From positions 1 to 24,628 of IMG/VR virus record IMGVR_UViG_3300050191_000007: 24,628 bases of DNA; one strand, 5' to 3'. The notes under the pieces were generated by a model. It had not been told where the DNA came from, made no database searches, and worked only from the letters and a program-made list of their open reading frames with translations. The number at the start of each line of letters is the position of its first letter. Within the stretch, counting starts at the first letter, position 1. This DNA comes from a virus. Position numbers and translations under genes: made by a program. This document shows, piece after piece, positions 1 through 8,952 of this stretch.

Positions 1-3000
1 CGGGTGTAGTCGCACTTAGGAAGTTGTTGTTCGGGATAGACGTGCCCGATACGCCGCCTGTGTACGGTAAGAACTCGTTCCCGTTGAATATGACTCCGCT
101 GCCGGATGTCGTTACCGGAATGCCCGGGACGAACGTGTAGTTTCCCTTAGACCCGATGTTCTGCCACCAATAGATTCCCGATCCTTCTGGGACAGTACCC
201 GCCCAACTGATCTCGTTAGGGAAGGGGTTGATGTTGAACTGTGGCGGGGGTGTCGATTTAGCATTGGTCGAATAAGAGGAGAAATTCGATCCCGACCAAC
301 TCAAGTCCTGACCAACAGCCACGCCAAAAATCAAATTCGGTGTAGCGGTGTTTATCCACGAGCCGCCGAATAGCAGGATCGAAAATCGATCAGAACTATC
401 GAGACTTGTCATCTCGATCTCAAGGTTGTAGCACCCGGTGTTCCCGAAAGATACCTGCGCGGGACACTGCCATACGTGACCTTCTGTGGAGGAAGTTACT
501 CTCGTGTTCTTCCCGACAAGACTCGTGATACCATAAGCTGGTGTGCCTGCGGTGCTGAGGTTTCCGCTCGTGACTGGGGCTGTACCTGATATAGACTGAC
601 CTGCGAATCCGAAAAATCCGCCAGCATTGGTGTCTAGGTTGATAGTATACGTCCAACCTGCCAACGGGGCATATATGCTGCAGATCGTAGTTATCCCGTA
701 ACCACCGCCGCCGATTCCTGAATTGTGGGGGGCGTGAGTGCTTCCCGCTCCTATGCCATCACTAAGGATGTTCAGATAGGCGTTGCCGCCCTCGTAGTAG
801 AAGTAAAGGTTGCCCGTTTGTCCATCACCGACATAAGTGGTCTGCAGGCTGTCTGGCTGCGGTTGATACGAACCACTTCCGTCCCACGTCGCATACCACA
901 GGCCGAAAGACTGCTGCTGTGATGTTGGAGCGTTGCCTTGCGTGTAACCGAAGTCTGGCCACGCACCACCGTTCCCGTCGAAGTTCGGGTTTCCGCCGCC
1001 TACGTTCGAGTTATCGAAGTAGTACGCTGTGATAGGGGTTGTAGGTGCCGGGAACACGGCGTTGAGAGGTCTGCCTGTCGTTCCGCTGTTGGGCATGCTG
1101 TGAATGAAGGGCTGCACGCCTTTGTACAGCATCTGATAGTCTCCACCATTGATGACGAAGTCATCTTCGTAGTAGTGGGTGTTCGGCTGCCATGTAAGTG
1201 ACGCAGATGTCTGAATGTGAGTCCACTGCGACTGTCCACGAGGAACAGGACTCGCCGGATATACGTCAGGTTGGTGCGGGCCGCCCTGCGGCAACAGCCA
1301 AAGGTATCCTGCATCGGCAAACGCCCCTGAATTTATAGGGAACCCTACAGACGTGGCGCACTGGCCTGTGATGTAGCACGCAGCCCCCGGGCCGGGAGTA
1401 TTGCTGCGAGCCGTCACCGTAAATGCTAGACTCGTGGCGAGCGTCAACTGTTGCTGGTTACAGACCGTAGCATTAACAGGATTCGATGCGACCCGCAGAC
1501 GGCTAACCTGAAACACGTCTCCCACGGATATTCCAGCGAACGCTCGTGACTCGCAACCAAACTTCACTAAACCCGGTGTTACCGGAAGGAAATCAACGGT
1601 GTATATGTCGTACTTTACTGCGGGTACGGTCGCCCCTGTGGGGAGAGCACCGCCCGGGGGATTGAATCCGGCAGTAGTGACCATCCACAGTTCTCCGTCA
1701 GTGGATTGTGCGATACTCGCGGGAGCGTAGTAAGTTCCCGGTTCCCAGTTTCCCGCCGCCGCACCGAAAGTCGTAATGAGCCCGGGGGTTGACAAACTTA
1801 TGCTCGGGGCTGCAATCCCCCAATTCTCTACAGTCTCCCCACGGTTGACCCAGATGGCCTGCCCGTCGAAGGTGATGCTGCCACTGAAATTGTCCGATGC
1901 GCTCGGAACTTGCAGACCCCACGATGGTGTTGACGCACCGAACAGAAGGGTGTTGTTGACGGTATCTACTCCACCGTTCTCAATCTGCAAAGTGGCAAAG
2001 TTGGGATAAGTCGTATCATTAACCGGAGTCGAAAGGAGGTTTGGCCAGTCTATCGTAGCCGTAATCGTGTACGGGCCTGACAACGGCCAAGTAGTTAAGG
2101 TCGTGATAGTCATGCCCTGCAAGAACCCGAGCCAGTTAGGTACCGATTGGTTTGAACCGAACTGTCCCGTCACAGGATCATTATCGCTACTCCAAATCAT
2201 GTACTGTGTCCCGATTGGAATCGGGGCGGTGGCCGGAATCGTCGTGGGGTTGAACGGGGGCAGATTAGTCGTGAGAGTCAGGATATTATCCTTGACTTCG
2301 ACGTTCGTTATTACGATGTTCGACTGGGTAAGAGTCGTGCGCTGATCCGTCGTCTGTACGATGGCCCCGATGATTTGTTCGATGTTGCTGTTCGGGTCAA
2401 TGTAGTACGTGGACATGAACGGGTACGTGTTGAGCGGGAGGGTCGCACCGTTGTTGGATGCGTTGCGGACAAAGAGCGACTGTAGCCATTTCTTGTTGTC
2501 TACTCCGTTGCCAAAGTACCACTCGTTGCCAACCTGTGTGCCGTAAGACTGGCCCGCGCCTGCGGAACTACTTCTCCATATGGCCGGACCTGAATTAAGA
2601 TCGCCTACCTGCGTCTGGAATGGAATAGGGCTGCCCGGGCCTGTGATTGCGAACAGAGCGGCTTCTCCGGGTTCATACCCATACCCGCTCGCTGCCGAAC
2701 CCTCGCTAATCATGAGGTCGATCTGCTCGTCTACGAATCCAAAGACGTCGGGCAGGGCCTTGCTGATGCGGAAATCGTCGAACGACAGGATGTTCTGCCA
2801 CTCGTTCTTGGTGTCGTAAATCGGGTTGCCCGGGCGGCGACCCAGAGTCAGTTTATTCGTGACTTCTAGGTTTGAACCGTCAATCAGCGTGTCGCCCGCT
2901 GGCCCGATGAATCGCTCGTTGTATCGGGTCGTAGCATCCCGCAAGGGAGATCGATTTGTATTGATACCCGAGAAGAACCGACCTGTGTAGATCGGAGCGG

Positions 3001-3052
3001 CTTTAGTCTGCTTGCCCGGGTTGGCTCCGTTTGCTTGAAGGGCGTTCGCCAT
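1..3052 (-). CDS. Large tail structural protein, C-terminus outside window
   Basis: The minus-strand frame is open from ATG 3052 (SD AAGAAAGG, TTCTCA) to the left edge: 1017 complete codons and one extra base, with no stop. The N-terminus is conserved-looking: APIYTGRFFSGINTNRSPLR, then DTLIDGSNLEVTNKLTLGRR and PGNPIYDTKNEW. The rest is beta-rich, with many Trp, Asn, Gly and Thr residues, such as ITFDGQAIWVNRG and a Gly-rich GIGGGGYG near 800. A tail nozzle/hub or large tail-tip protein (functionally like P22 gp10/T7 gp12) would fit its place after connector genes, but I base this on position and character, not on a confirmed family. Confidence 0.72.
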   Translation of the reverse strand, partial: MANALQANGANPGKQTKAAPIYTGRFFSGINTNRSPLRDATTRYNERFIGPAGDTLIDGSNLEVTNKLTLGRRPGNPIYDTKNEWQNILSFDDFRISKALPDVFGFVDEQIDLMISEGSAASGYGYEPGEAALFAITGPGSPIPFQTQVGDLNSGPAIWRSSSAGAGQSYGTQVGNEWYFGNGVDNKKWLQSLFVRNASNNGATLPLNTYPFMSTYYIDPNSNIEQIIGAIVQTTDQRTTLTQSNIVITNVEVKDNILTLTTNLPPFNPTTIPATAPIPIGTQYMIWSSDNDPVTGQFGSNQSVPNWLGFLQGMTITTLTTWPLSGPYTITATIDWPNLLSTPVNDTTYPNFATLQIENGGVDTVNNTLLFGASTPSWGLQVPSASDNFSGSITFDGQAIWVNRGETVENWGIAAPSISLSTPGLITTFGAAAGNWEPGTYYAPASIAQSTDGELWMVTTAGFNPPGGALPTGATVPAVKYDIYTVDFLPVTPGLVKFGCESRAFAGISVGDVFQVSRLRVASNPVNATVCNQQQLTLATSLAFTVTARSNTPGPGAACYITGQCATSVGFPINSGAFADAGYLWLLPQGGPHQPDVYPASPVPRGQSQWTHIQTSASLTWQPNTHYYEDDFVINGGDYQMLYKGVQPFIHSMPNSGTTGRPLNAVFPAPTTPITAYYFDNSNVGGGNPNFDGNGGAWPDFGYTQGNAPTSQQQSFGLWYATWDGSGSYQPQPDSLQTTYVGDGQTGNLYFYYEGGNAYLNILSDGIGAGSTHAPHNSGIGGGGYGITTICSIYAPLAGWTYTINLDTNAGGFFGFAGQSISGTAPVTSGNLSTAGTPAYGITSLVGKNTRVTSSTEGHVWQCPAQVSFGNTGCYNLEIEMTSLDSSDRFSILLFGGSWINTATPNLIFGVAVGQDLSWSGSNFSSYSTNAKSTPPPQFNINPFPNEISWAGTVPEGSGIYWWQNIGSKGNYTFVPGIPVTTSGSGVIFNGNEFLPYTGGVSGTSIPNNNFLSATTP

Positions 3053-3064
3053 TGAGAACCTTTC

Positions 3065-4135
3065 TTACACACCGAAGAACGCTGCCGGAATCGCAGGTAA
3101 GTTGCCCGTGGAGTCTACCAGCGTTCCGAAGTTCGGAGGCAACGCTCCGTTGGCACCGAGTGCCGTTGAACCGTAGGCACACTTAATTGGGTTGGATGAA
3201 GCGTTCATGACTACCGCAAGCCGGGTCTGATAAGTACCGCCGCCGAATCCTGCAATCAAACAACCTGAGTAACTATATCCGCTTGCGAGGTAGTACACGG
3301 ACCCACCCTGTAATGTTACGGGGGTGATAGATGCTTGAACCGTGCCTGTGACGCTCATGTCCTGCGGGCCGCTATGAAGTAGTAGGTCTCCCACATCATT
3401 GTAAATCCCCACGTCTCCATATGTCCCCCCGAACGCCGAGACCACGTAGAATCCAATGGTGCCCACTGTCCAAGTAGACTCAAGGACAAACTGCCACAAG
3501 GTCGGTTTTCCGGAGTTCGATGGGCCAGATACGTTGTTGTTCGCTATGAAGATAACTTCTTCTGGGAACCCACATCCCCAGAATCCACCGTAGCCCGGAG
3601 TGTCAAAGTTGTTCCCGCTGGCCGCTACTTGGAAGTTCAGGAGCCCACCACCAAGGTCGGTAATCGTTACGGTGCTGTCTGAAGACTCGAAGTTAAGAAG
3701 GCTCGAAGAACTGAATGGCACGCCCGCGACTTCCACCGCGAGACCCGTCTGTAGTGTCGGGAACCAACTGATAACCGTATTCGGAACCCATGAGTCGAGA
3801 TTGAATGTCGCACTAACGGGAATTTGTTGGTTATTGGGTCCCCACGCAATTTGTCCTTGAAAAGTCTTACCCGTCACCCTGTAGTAGTTATTCTGCGGGG
3901 TCATGGCGAGGTTCGACCAGATGTACTGATCTGGGGCGGCTGGAGTTGATGTCGAAGATGCGACGTTGCCCATCGAGTCTAACTGAATGATGACGTCGAT
4001 ACCTGAGCAGACAGAGCCCACGCCCGAAACCAAGCAATCTTGACTAAGGTGGAACGTGAGTGTCCCGTTTGCAAGGGCATTGCCTTCGGAGTCTTGAAAT
4101 GTTCCTCCGATGAGCTGGGTCTTTATAGCGGGCAT
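3065..4135 (-). CDS. Probable tail fibre / receptor-binding-like protein
   Basis: 356 residues from ATG 4135 (SD TAGGAGCATTC); the longer frame to 4198 overlaps the 97-aa gene. The N-terminal beta domain (about 1-115) matches the 97-aa protein. Then comes a linker with LNFESSDSTVTITDLGGGLL (about 145-165), common in fibre proteins. The C-terminal part has a jelly-roll-like segment (STWTVGTIGFYVVSAFGG, VGIYNDVGDLLLHSG, SGYSYSGCLIAGFGGG). Role in host or surface binding is inferred from composition and layout. Confidence 0.65.
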   Translation of the reverse strand: MPAIKTQLIGGTFQDSEGNALANGTLTFHLSQDCLVSGVGSVCSGIDVIIQLDSMGNVASSTSTPAAPDQYIWSNLAMTPQNNYYRVTGKTFQGQIAWGPNNQQIPVSATFNLDSWVPNTVISWFPTLQTGLAVEVAGVPFSSSSLLNFESSDSTVTITDLGGGLLNFQVAASGNNFDTPGYGGFWGCGFPEEVIFIANNNVSGPSNSGKPTLWQFVLESTWTVGTIGFYVVSAFGGTYGDVGIYNDVGDLLLHSGPQDMSVTGTVQASITPVTLQGGSVYYLASGYSYSGCLIAGFGGGTYQTRLAVVMNASSNPIKCAYGSTALGANGALPPNFGTLVDSTGNLPAIPAAFFGV

Positions 4136-4143
4136 GAATGCTC

Positions 4144-4437
4144 CTAAGGGGTCAAACTGAATGTCGGTGCGTCTGGGACGGAGACTGGGCCGCTCCACGC
4201 CCGCTCACCTTTAGCCGTGTAGGCTGTCATGAGATAAGTCACCGGACCCCATAATGTGGGGCTACCCGTGACGTCGCCCGAAGAGTCGAGGTTGATGGTG
4301 TTCTTGATTCCAGCGCACAGTTGAACAATGCCGACGAGCACGTCCTGCTGCAGGTATACTTGGACGGAGCCGAGTGCGAGCGGATTGCCGAGGCTATCCT
4401 GAAATGCCCCGCCTGAAATGGTGGCCTTTTGGGGCAT
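4144..4437 (-). CDS. Small beta-domain protein, duplicate of the next gene's N-terminus
   Basis: 97 residues (ATISGGAFQDSLGNPLALGS, LCAGIKNTINLDSSGDVTGS, then TYLMTAYTAKGERAWSGPVS). It resembles the first ~110 residues of the 356-aa gene (IGGTFQDSEGNALANG, CSGIDVIIQLDSMGNV, AWGP). The ATG directly abuts the preceding stop (TAAATG) with a GAGG SD. A single-domain fibre-associated or tip protein is plausible. Confidence 0.7.
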   Translation of the reverse strand: MPQKATISGGAFQDSLGNPLALGSVQVYLQQDVLVGIVQLCAGIKNTINLDSSGDVTGSPTLWGPVTYLMTAYTAKGERAWSGPVSVPDAPTFSLTP

Positions 4438-5442
4438 TTATACCTCGCGGGCTTTCATCCCTTGCTGTGCAGTCATAGTCTGACGGCCTGTGAGCATATC
4501 CCAGTTGTTCAGGAAGATGTCTCTTTCTTCTTGAGAGATGCCGTCCTGTCGGGCGAGCAGTGCTGCCTTGAACTGTGAGTTGTACATCTGGGCTCTGGGG
4601 TCATCGTTGAATGCGAGCATCCATCCGAGGAATCCGAGGTCGTAGACGCACTGAAGATAGTCTGGGAGCGGACCCCACGTCTGGTTGATGCTCGTGATGG
4701 TCGGGGGTGTGAGTGCAACGTGAATGGTGATTGGATACGCTTTGTTGGGCGACGGCATAACTCTGAATGTCACGTTGCCGTTGGCATCCTCTGACTCGGG
4801 GCTAATGAAGGTAGCCCGACCGAGTGAGGAGTTCAACGACAGGTTGTTCTTGACCGTGAGTTCCATCCAGTTCGGGGACGCCACGTTAGTTATGTCGTAC
4901 ACAGAGGAGTGCTCGATATGCGAGAACCATCCGACCGTTGATCCACCCGTCGTGTTGTATCCTGTGGGCGGTGCGATGACGTAATCTTGAGTCGTAGTAC
5001 CTGTGAAGGTGCCCGCAGTTATATCCGCAGTGAGTGCCCCTGAATTGATCTGGGCTGTGAACCCCGTGTAGTTCGGGAAGGTGCCGATCACCGACTGTAC
5101 CGAGATGAGTGATCCGTTGAGCGGTGCGAGGGTTCCCGTGAATGCCCCGACTAAAAGCAATGCACCGACGCCTAAGTTGTTGGCCCCAGTCACCGTCAGT
5201 AGACCTGTTGCAGAGACGTTGGCTGTCGAAGACGTGGCTGAGGGTGGGGTCAAAGAACAATTGAAACTAAGTTCTTCGACGTTCCACCACCAGAAGAACG
5301 GCGGGCCGAGAATAGTCTGCAGCACGATGTTAGCAGAAGTCAAAGCGGGTTCCAGCGAGTTTCCAATCACGGGGTTGTGATTGAAGTTCAACCGCTTTGC
5401 CCAGTTGATTGAGTCTGCGATGGTACGGTTTGACAATGCCAT
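4438..5442 (-). CDS. Structural/connector-type protein B
   Basis: 334 residues. Contains FFWWWNVEELSFNC near 50, a Thr/Gly-rich beta domain (about 70-150, with SATGLLTVTGANNLG) and a helical C-terminus with LPDYLQCVYDLGFLGWMLAF, then DDPRAQMYNSQFKAALLARQ and RDIFLNNW. The C-terminus is related to the 368-aa protein. It starts 3 bases after the membrane-protein stop; SD AAAGGAC. A place at the head-tail junction or tail is inferred from the gene order. Confidence 0.68.
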   Translation of the reverse strand: MALSNRTIADSINWAKRLNFNHNPVIGNSLEPALTSANIVLQTILGPPFFWWWNVEELSFNCSLTPPSATSSTANVSATGLLTVTGANNLGVGALLLVGAFTGTLAPLNGSLISVQSVIGTFPNYTGFTAQINSGALTADITAGTFTGTTTQDYVIAPPTGYNTTGGSTVGWFSHIEHSSVYDITNVASPNWMELTVKNNLSLNSSLGRATFISPESEDANGNVTFRVMPSPNKAYPITIHVALTPPTITSINQTWGPLPDYLQCVYDLGFLGWMLAFNDDPRAQMYNSQFKAALLARQDGISQEERDIFLNNWDMLTGRQTMTAQQGMKAREV

Positions 5443-5445
5443 GAG

Positions 5446-5886
5446 TTAGTCCTTTACGGCTTTCAGTTTGCGGGTGACGTCGAACAAGAATACGAACGGC
5501 AGGAACGCGAATGACCACTCTGAGAGCATGAGCATGAAATCTCCGATGGAATATGTTGCATCCCTGAGGTCGAAGATGTCTGCCAGAAGGTTGAGATGGG
5601 TCTCCGGAGTCATGACGCAGTGAACGTCATCAAGGAAGCCGTCTTGTTCCAGAGCCACGATTGCTAACTGGTCTGTTTGGACTTTGTCAGGGTCGAGAAT
5701 GCTATCGCTCTTAGCCTTCTGGACGAGTGCATTTTCATACTGGGCGACCTTGTAGGTGCTCCACATCACTGGGAACTTGTCGTTGTTGGCAAAGAGTACT
5801 ACTTGATTCGAGAGCGCCCCGAGACCCCACAGGAGAACGGGGACGGCGAGAATGTACAGCGAAGTCCTGCGTAAAAACTTGAACAT
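5446..5886 (-). CDS. Small membrane protein, DUF5317-like
   Basis: 146 residues with two membrane segments, about 5-24 (LRRTSLYILAVPVLLWGLGA) and about 118-140 (FMLMLSEWSFAFLPFVFLFD). Between them are NNDKFPVM, DDVHCVMTPETHLNLLADIF and YSIGDFMLMLSEW. The NG-K-PV...H---T--THL--LADIF...SIGD pattern is like DUF5317 membrane proteins; function is unknown. I start at ATG 5886 (AAGGG about 9 bases upstream) because longer starts overlap the previous gene. A membrane protein in this position might act at DNA entry or lysis, but that is speculative. Confidence 0.65.
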   Translation of the reverse strand: MFKFLRRTSLYILAVPVLLWGLGALSNQVVLFANNDKFPVMWSTYKVAQYENALVQKAKSDSILDPDKVQTDQLAIVALEQDGFLDDVHCVMTPETHLNLLADIFDLRDATYSIGDFMLMLSEWSFAFLPFVFLFDVTRKLKAVKD

Positions 5887-5960
5887 ATGGAACCCTTCCG
5901 TCCAGAGCATCATTATACTGGTTTTCAACAAACGCTGAAATCCTCTGTTCCAGTGAAACC

Positions 5961-7067
5961 TTAGTACTGAAGTGGCCCGTATGGCCACATCGGACTGATG
6001 CCCGACCAAGTACTCCAGCCGGTGTCCATGACCGACGCCTGACTCGGGACGAACCCGAAGGCATCATCTTCACGCGAACCTTGGCTGACTGCGAGGTTCA
6101 GCGACTCTATCCACAGCATCTTCGCCTTGTCGAACTTCGCCCTGACCTTAGGGTCGGGGGATGCGTTCATACAATACGTGAAGAATCCTTGCTTGAAGTA
6201 CCTGAAGTAATCGTCCGGAATTGGATCGAGAATCTGATTGATGTTGGTGAACTGGGTGATGCGTGCTTGGGCGATAGGTGCGATTTGCCACACCGGGCCA
6301 GTCTGCGACGGCATAGGTGCGATGCGGAAACCTTGACCCTTCGGCCACACGGCTTGCCATGTCACAGTACCGTCGGTGACAAGAGTCGCCACGGTAGCGG
6401 GTGAAGCTAGGGTCGGGTAGACGGGATTGAGGTTCGTGAGGAATGGGTTGGTATTGCCGCATGTACCGTAGCCGCCCGCTGGGTTGAACGTCGTAGACGG
6501 CTGGACGATCCACAGGTTGCCGAATGCGTCCTGAACCTGAGTGATGGAGTTGATGGCGAGTGCGGTGAGCCCGAGAGGATTGGTGTACTTCACGCCGGGG
6601 CCAGGATTGGAGAGTCCCGAGAAACTGTTAATAGTAGACTGGCCCCACGTGCCGTAGGTCAACGTGTCGTTCTGCATCCAACAGATTTGTGCATATCGAG
6701 AACCCTGTCCATTAACACCTGTCAATAGAAGGTCACGTACCACTTCAATGACAGCCGTAGGCTTCGGAACGACGGTCGAACTGGTGTTATACGCTAGACA
6801 GGATTCGAGCCAGCCCAGACCAACATTGCTCGAAGCATAATCTTGCTGCCAACTATTTATGAAAAACTGTGGAACGATCATGCGATTGAATTTGAAGTTG
6901 AAACGGGAACCCCTCGCAGAGCCAAGCAGCATGTCGGTCATGACATCGTTGGTGATTGAGATGGCAAGCGTCTCATAAAAGCCGCCTGTCGGGAGGGTAG
7001 GTGCGAGATCGCCTTGCGTCCGAGCCATATCTACCAAATTTTGAATCGAATAACTAGAGTTGGGCAT
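5961..7067 (-). CDS. Structural/connector-type protein A (paralogue of 4438-5442)
   Basis: 368 residues, beta-rich, with aromatic and Gly/Asn-rich loops. The C-terminal part has IPDDYFRYFKQGFFTYCMNA-PDPKVRAKFDKA, matching the layout of the 334-aa gene (LPDYLQCVYDLGFLGWMLAF, NDDPRAQMYNSQFKAALL). The N-terminus starts SSYSIQNLVDMARTQGDLAP. It resembles uncharacterised phage structural proteins; connector or tail location is inferred from gene order. SD AAGGAGCGTC before ATG. Confidence 0.68.
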   Translation of the reverse strand: MPNSSYSIQNLVDMARTQGDLAPTLPTGGFYETLAISITNDVMTDMLLGSARGSRFNFKFNRMIVPQFFINSWQQDYASSNVGLGWLESCLAYNTSSTVVPKPTAVIEVVRDLLLTGVNGQGSRYAQICWMQNDTLTYGTWGQSTINSFSGLSNPGPGVKYTNPLGLTALAINSITQVQDAFGNLWIVQPSTTFNPAGGYGTCGNTNPFLTNLNPVYPTLASPATVATLVTDGTVTWQAVWPKGQGFRIAPMPSQTGPVWQIAPIAQARITQFTNINQILDPIPDDYFRYFKQGFFTYCMNASPDPKVRAKFDKAKMLWIESLNLAVSQGSREDDAFGFVPSQASVMDTGWSTWSGISPMWPYGPLQY

Positions 7068-7085
7068 GACGCTCCTTAAAATTTG

Positions 7086-7105
7086 GGGGCCGGTTCACCA
7101 GCCCC
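7086..7105 (-). terminator. Hairpin between two structural genes
   Basis: GGGGCTGG-TGAA-CCGGCCCC forms an 8-bp stem (one G.U pair) closed by a short loop and followed by CAAATTTT on the minus strand. This looks like a weak intrinsic terminator between the zinc-ribbon gene and the next structural gene. Confidence 0.6.
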
Positions 7106-7113
7106 TTTGAATC

Positions 7114-7806
7114 TTAGCGGAGGTTGGTTGAGGCGACGCTCTCACGATAGGCATCGTTGCCGTCTACCCATGTGCGAGTCTTGCTGTCCCACTTGTGGAA
7201 CGTGACTACGACAGAGGAAGACGGGGTTGTGTTCGTAGAGAACTTGACAGCGGCTTCATTCCATTCTTTGTGGGCGTCGTTGAACTTGCCCAGATCAAAC
7301 ACTCCGTCTGCTTGGGCGACTTGACGCCCTTCTGCATCGAAGAAGAAGTTCTTCTTGACGGGCGGTGCCCACGTCTTGCCGCAACGGGTGCAACGAACCC
7401 ACATGTCTCCGTTAATCATACGGTGACGGATGATAGACCGTTTCTCGGAATCGCCGCCTTCGTGAAGTACACGCATGTCTCGGGGAGAAGCCATGCCTCC
7501 CTTACGGTGCGTGCAAACGTTCTGGCGAAGTTCGTCAGTCGCTTTTGCCTGACCGAAGACCTTTGCCTTTGACTTTAGATCGGCCTCGAACTGCCTCTTG
7601 AGAAGCAGACGCTTTTCTTGACGAGCCTTACCTTCGTCGATGTTGGCGAGACGTTCTTGAATCTCAAGTTTCTTGGCGACGAGTTCTTCCTGTTTCAACT
7701 GGAGGTCGAGTTGTCTCGCCTGCAGTTCTGCCAGTTTGATTTGCTCGTCGATACTGGGCCCAGTGCTGCTCGAACCCGTGCTACCACTACCTGTGAATTC
7801 AGCCAT
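7114..7806 (-). CDS. Coiled-coil protein with zinc-ribbon-like motif
   Basis: 230 residues. A Ser/Gly-rich N-terminus (GSGSTGSSSTGPS) leads into a long charged coiled coil (about 20-88, LAELQARQLDLQLKQEELVA and on). Next come CTH (about 97-99) and WVRCTRCGKTW, which could form a CxH...CxxC zinc site, and a C-terminal beta-like part. SD TAGGAGGAGTC precedes ATG and overlaps the previous stop. Function unknown; position suggests a virion or connector protein. Confidence 0.72.
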   Translation of the reverse strand: MAEFTGSGSTGSSSTGPSIDEQIKLAELQARQLDLQLKQEELVAKKLEIQERLANIDEGKARQEKRLLLKRQFEADLKSKAKVFGQAKATDELRQNVCTHRKGGMASPRDMRVLHEGGDSEKRSIIRHRMINGDMWVRCTRCGKTWAPPVKKNFFFDAEGRQVAQADGVFDLGKFNDAHKEWNEAAVKFSTNTTPSSSVVVTFHKWDSKTRTWVDGNDAYRESVASTNLR

Positions 7807-7814
7807 GACTCCTC

Positions 7815-8525
7815 CTATTTGACTAACGTGCGTCCCTGATTACGGAACGATTGCAGCGTACGGTTATACCTGTCGAACGCTGGGGTGGTTGGAACTTTAC
7901 CGAACAGATCGACAGCCTTCTGCTCCGTGATGAACCCTTTGAGGATCATCTGCAGAACCCCGGTTCTCCAACCCCGATACTTCTCGGTAGTCGGAATCCC
8001 GTGATCGTCGAATCTCATTACACTCAATTCGGGCATGAACCCGAACGACACCCAGCAAGCAACAGAGGCTTCTTTCGTCTCGGGATGAACCGCTATGAGA
8101 GTCAACTTGTCTTTGTGGGGATGATTACGATACCAGCAGTTGAGCCCGCCTCGCTGGAGTTGGGTGATGAAAGTTGTCACGCCCTTTACCTTGCCTATGC
8201 GGTCGCCCGCATCTGCGTATTCATCAGGGGTGAGCCACTGATATTCTTGGGCCGAGCGGTTGTTGTTCTCCTGCAGTCGGAGTAACTCGTCTTCAGTCTG
8301 GGCGGTCGGGGCTGCATCAGAGACTCTCTGTGCGTACTCTTCGATTGCGGCATTGAGAGCGGCATCGTTGTACTCGCCCGCCATCTCTTTGTCATACGTG
8401 TTCCACGGTTTTTCCTGAATCTCTTTATTCTGGGCGGCTGCCTTCTGTTCAGGCGTCCACGAATCTACTAACTCGGGGGCCGCGTCCTCCCACCTTTGCA
8501 TATAGTCTTCGTTTGTTAATCCCAT
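7815..8525 (-). CDS. Unknown phage protein
   Basis: 236 residues. The N-terminal 110 residues are acidic and helical (Asp/Glu/Gln-rich); the C-terminal half is a folded domain with LNCWYRNHPHKDKLTLIAVH, CWVSFGFMPELSVMRFDDHG and YRGWRTGVLQMILKGFITEQ, then RYNRTLQSFRN. I have the impression of a conserved phage family with a GWRT--L--I--G-ITE segment but cannot name it. The SD is GGGAGGGGGTGT before ATG. It lies among connector/tail genes, so a structural or assembly role is likely. Confidence 0.7.
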   Translation of the reverse strand: MGLTNEDYMQRWEDAAPELVDSWTPEQKAAAQNKEIQEKPWNTYDKEMAGEYNDAALNAAIEEYAQRVSDAAPTAQTEDELLRLQENNNRSAQEYQWLTPDEYADAGDRIGKVKGVTTFITQLQRGGLNCWYRNHPHKDKLTLIAVHPETKEASVACWVSFGFMPELSVMRFDDHGIPTTEKYRGWRTGVLQMILKGFITEQKAVDLFGKVPTTPAFDRYNRTLQSFRNQGRTLVK

Positions 8526-8599
8526 ACACCCCCTCCCGATGTTGTGTAGGCTCCTCCGATTACGGTTCCGGGCCGCTTCGCGGAGGAACCTGCACTCAT
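8516..8599 (-). CDS. Possible 27-aa peptide in the gap before the next gene
   Basis: ATG at 8599 opens MSAGSSAKRPGTVIGGAYTT, continues SGGGVWD and stops 10 bases inside the next gene. No convincing SD precedes it, so this is weakly supported. The rest of the 134-base gap (8526-8659) shows no other clear feature. Confidence 0.2.
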   Translation of the reverse strand: MSAGSSAKRPGTVIGGAYTTSGGGVWD

Positions 8600-8659
8600 C
8601 TAACGCTTCTGTATCGGCACGTGCCGCAGTAGCAAGCCGCAGTCGTTGCCGACGCTTTC

Positions 8660-8935
8660 CTACAGTTGGCCACCAGTAGTTCCGCCGTCACCTGTCTCGG
8701 GTAATCCACCCGATTCGGGCTCGACTTCCGCGTCAAACTCTCCGTTGCAGTAGGCCTTGAACGTATCATCGTTCTCTGCGGCTGCTGCAATCTGACTTCT
8801 TAAACTCTCGTTCGTACGCCGAAGCGTACGGTTGACCACACGGAGCGTAGAGTTCGTCTCGCGCAACCGTGTTACTTCTTCTTGCAGAATGTCATTGCCC
8901 TCTTTGAGAGCAGAAACCACTAGCGTATCCTCCAT
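8660..8935 (-). CDS. Coiled-coil protein with acidic Gly-rich tail
   Basis: 91 residues. Residues 8-55 form a heptad-type coiled coil (ILQEEVTRLRETNSTLRVVN, then RTLRRTNESLRSQIAAAA), followed by an acidic, Gly/Pro/Thr-rich tail. There is no membrane segment. The start (GAGGAGGGTGT before ATGGAGG) shares its initiation sequence with two other genes in this window. Probably a small virion or assembly component; function unknown. Confidence 0.7.
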   Translation of the reverse strand: MEDTLVVSALKEGNDILQEEVTRLRETNSTLRVVNRTLRRTNESLRSQIAAAAENDDTFKAYCNGEFDAEVEPESGGLPETGDGGTTGGQL

Positions 8936-8952
8936 ACACCCTCCTCTGGGTA

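Noticed and set aside
2884-3072. 62-aa minus-strand frame beginning MCKKGSQWRTPF
   Set aside because: It is a shadow of the large tail gene that starts at 3052 with a good SD.
5887-6009. 187-aa version of the membrane protein
   Set aside because: The added 41 residues overlap the preceding gene and are shadow sequence; AAGGG supports ATG 5886.
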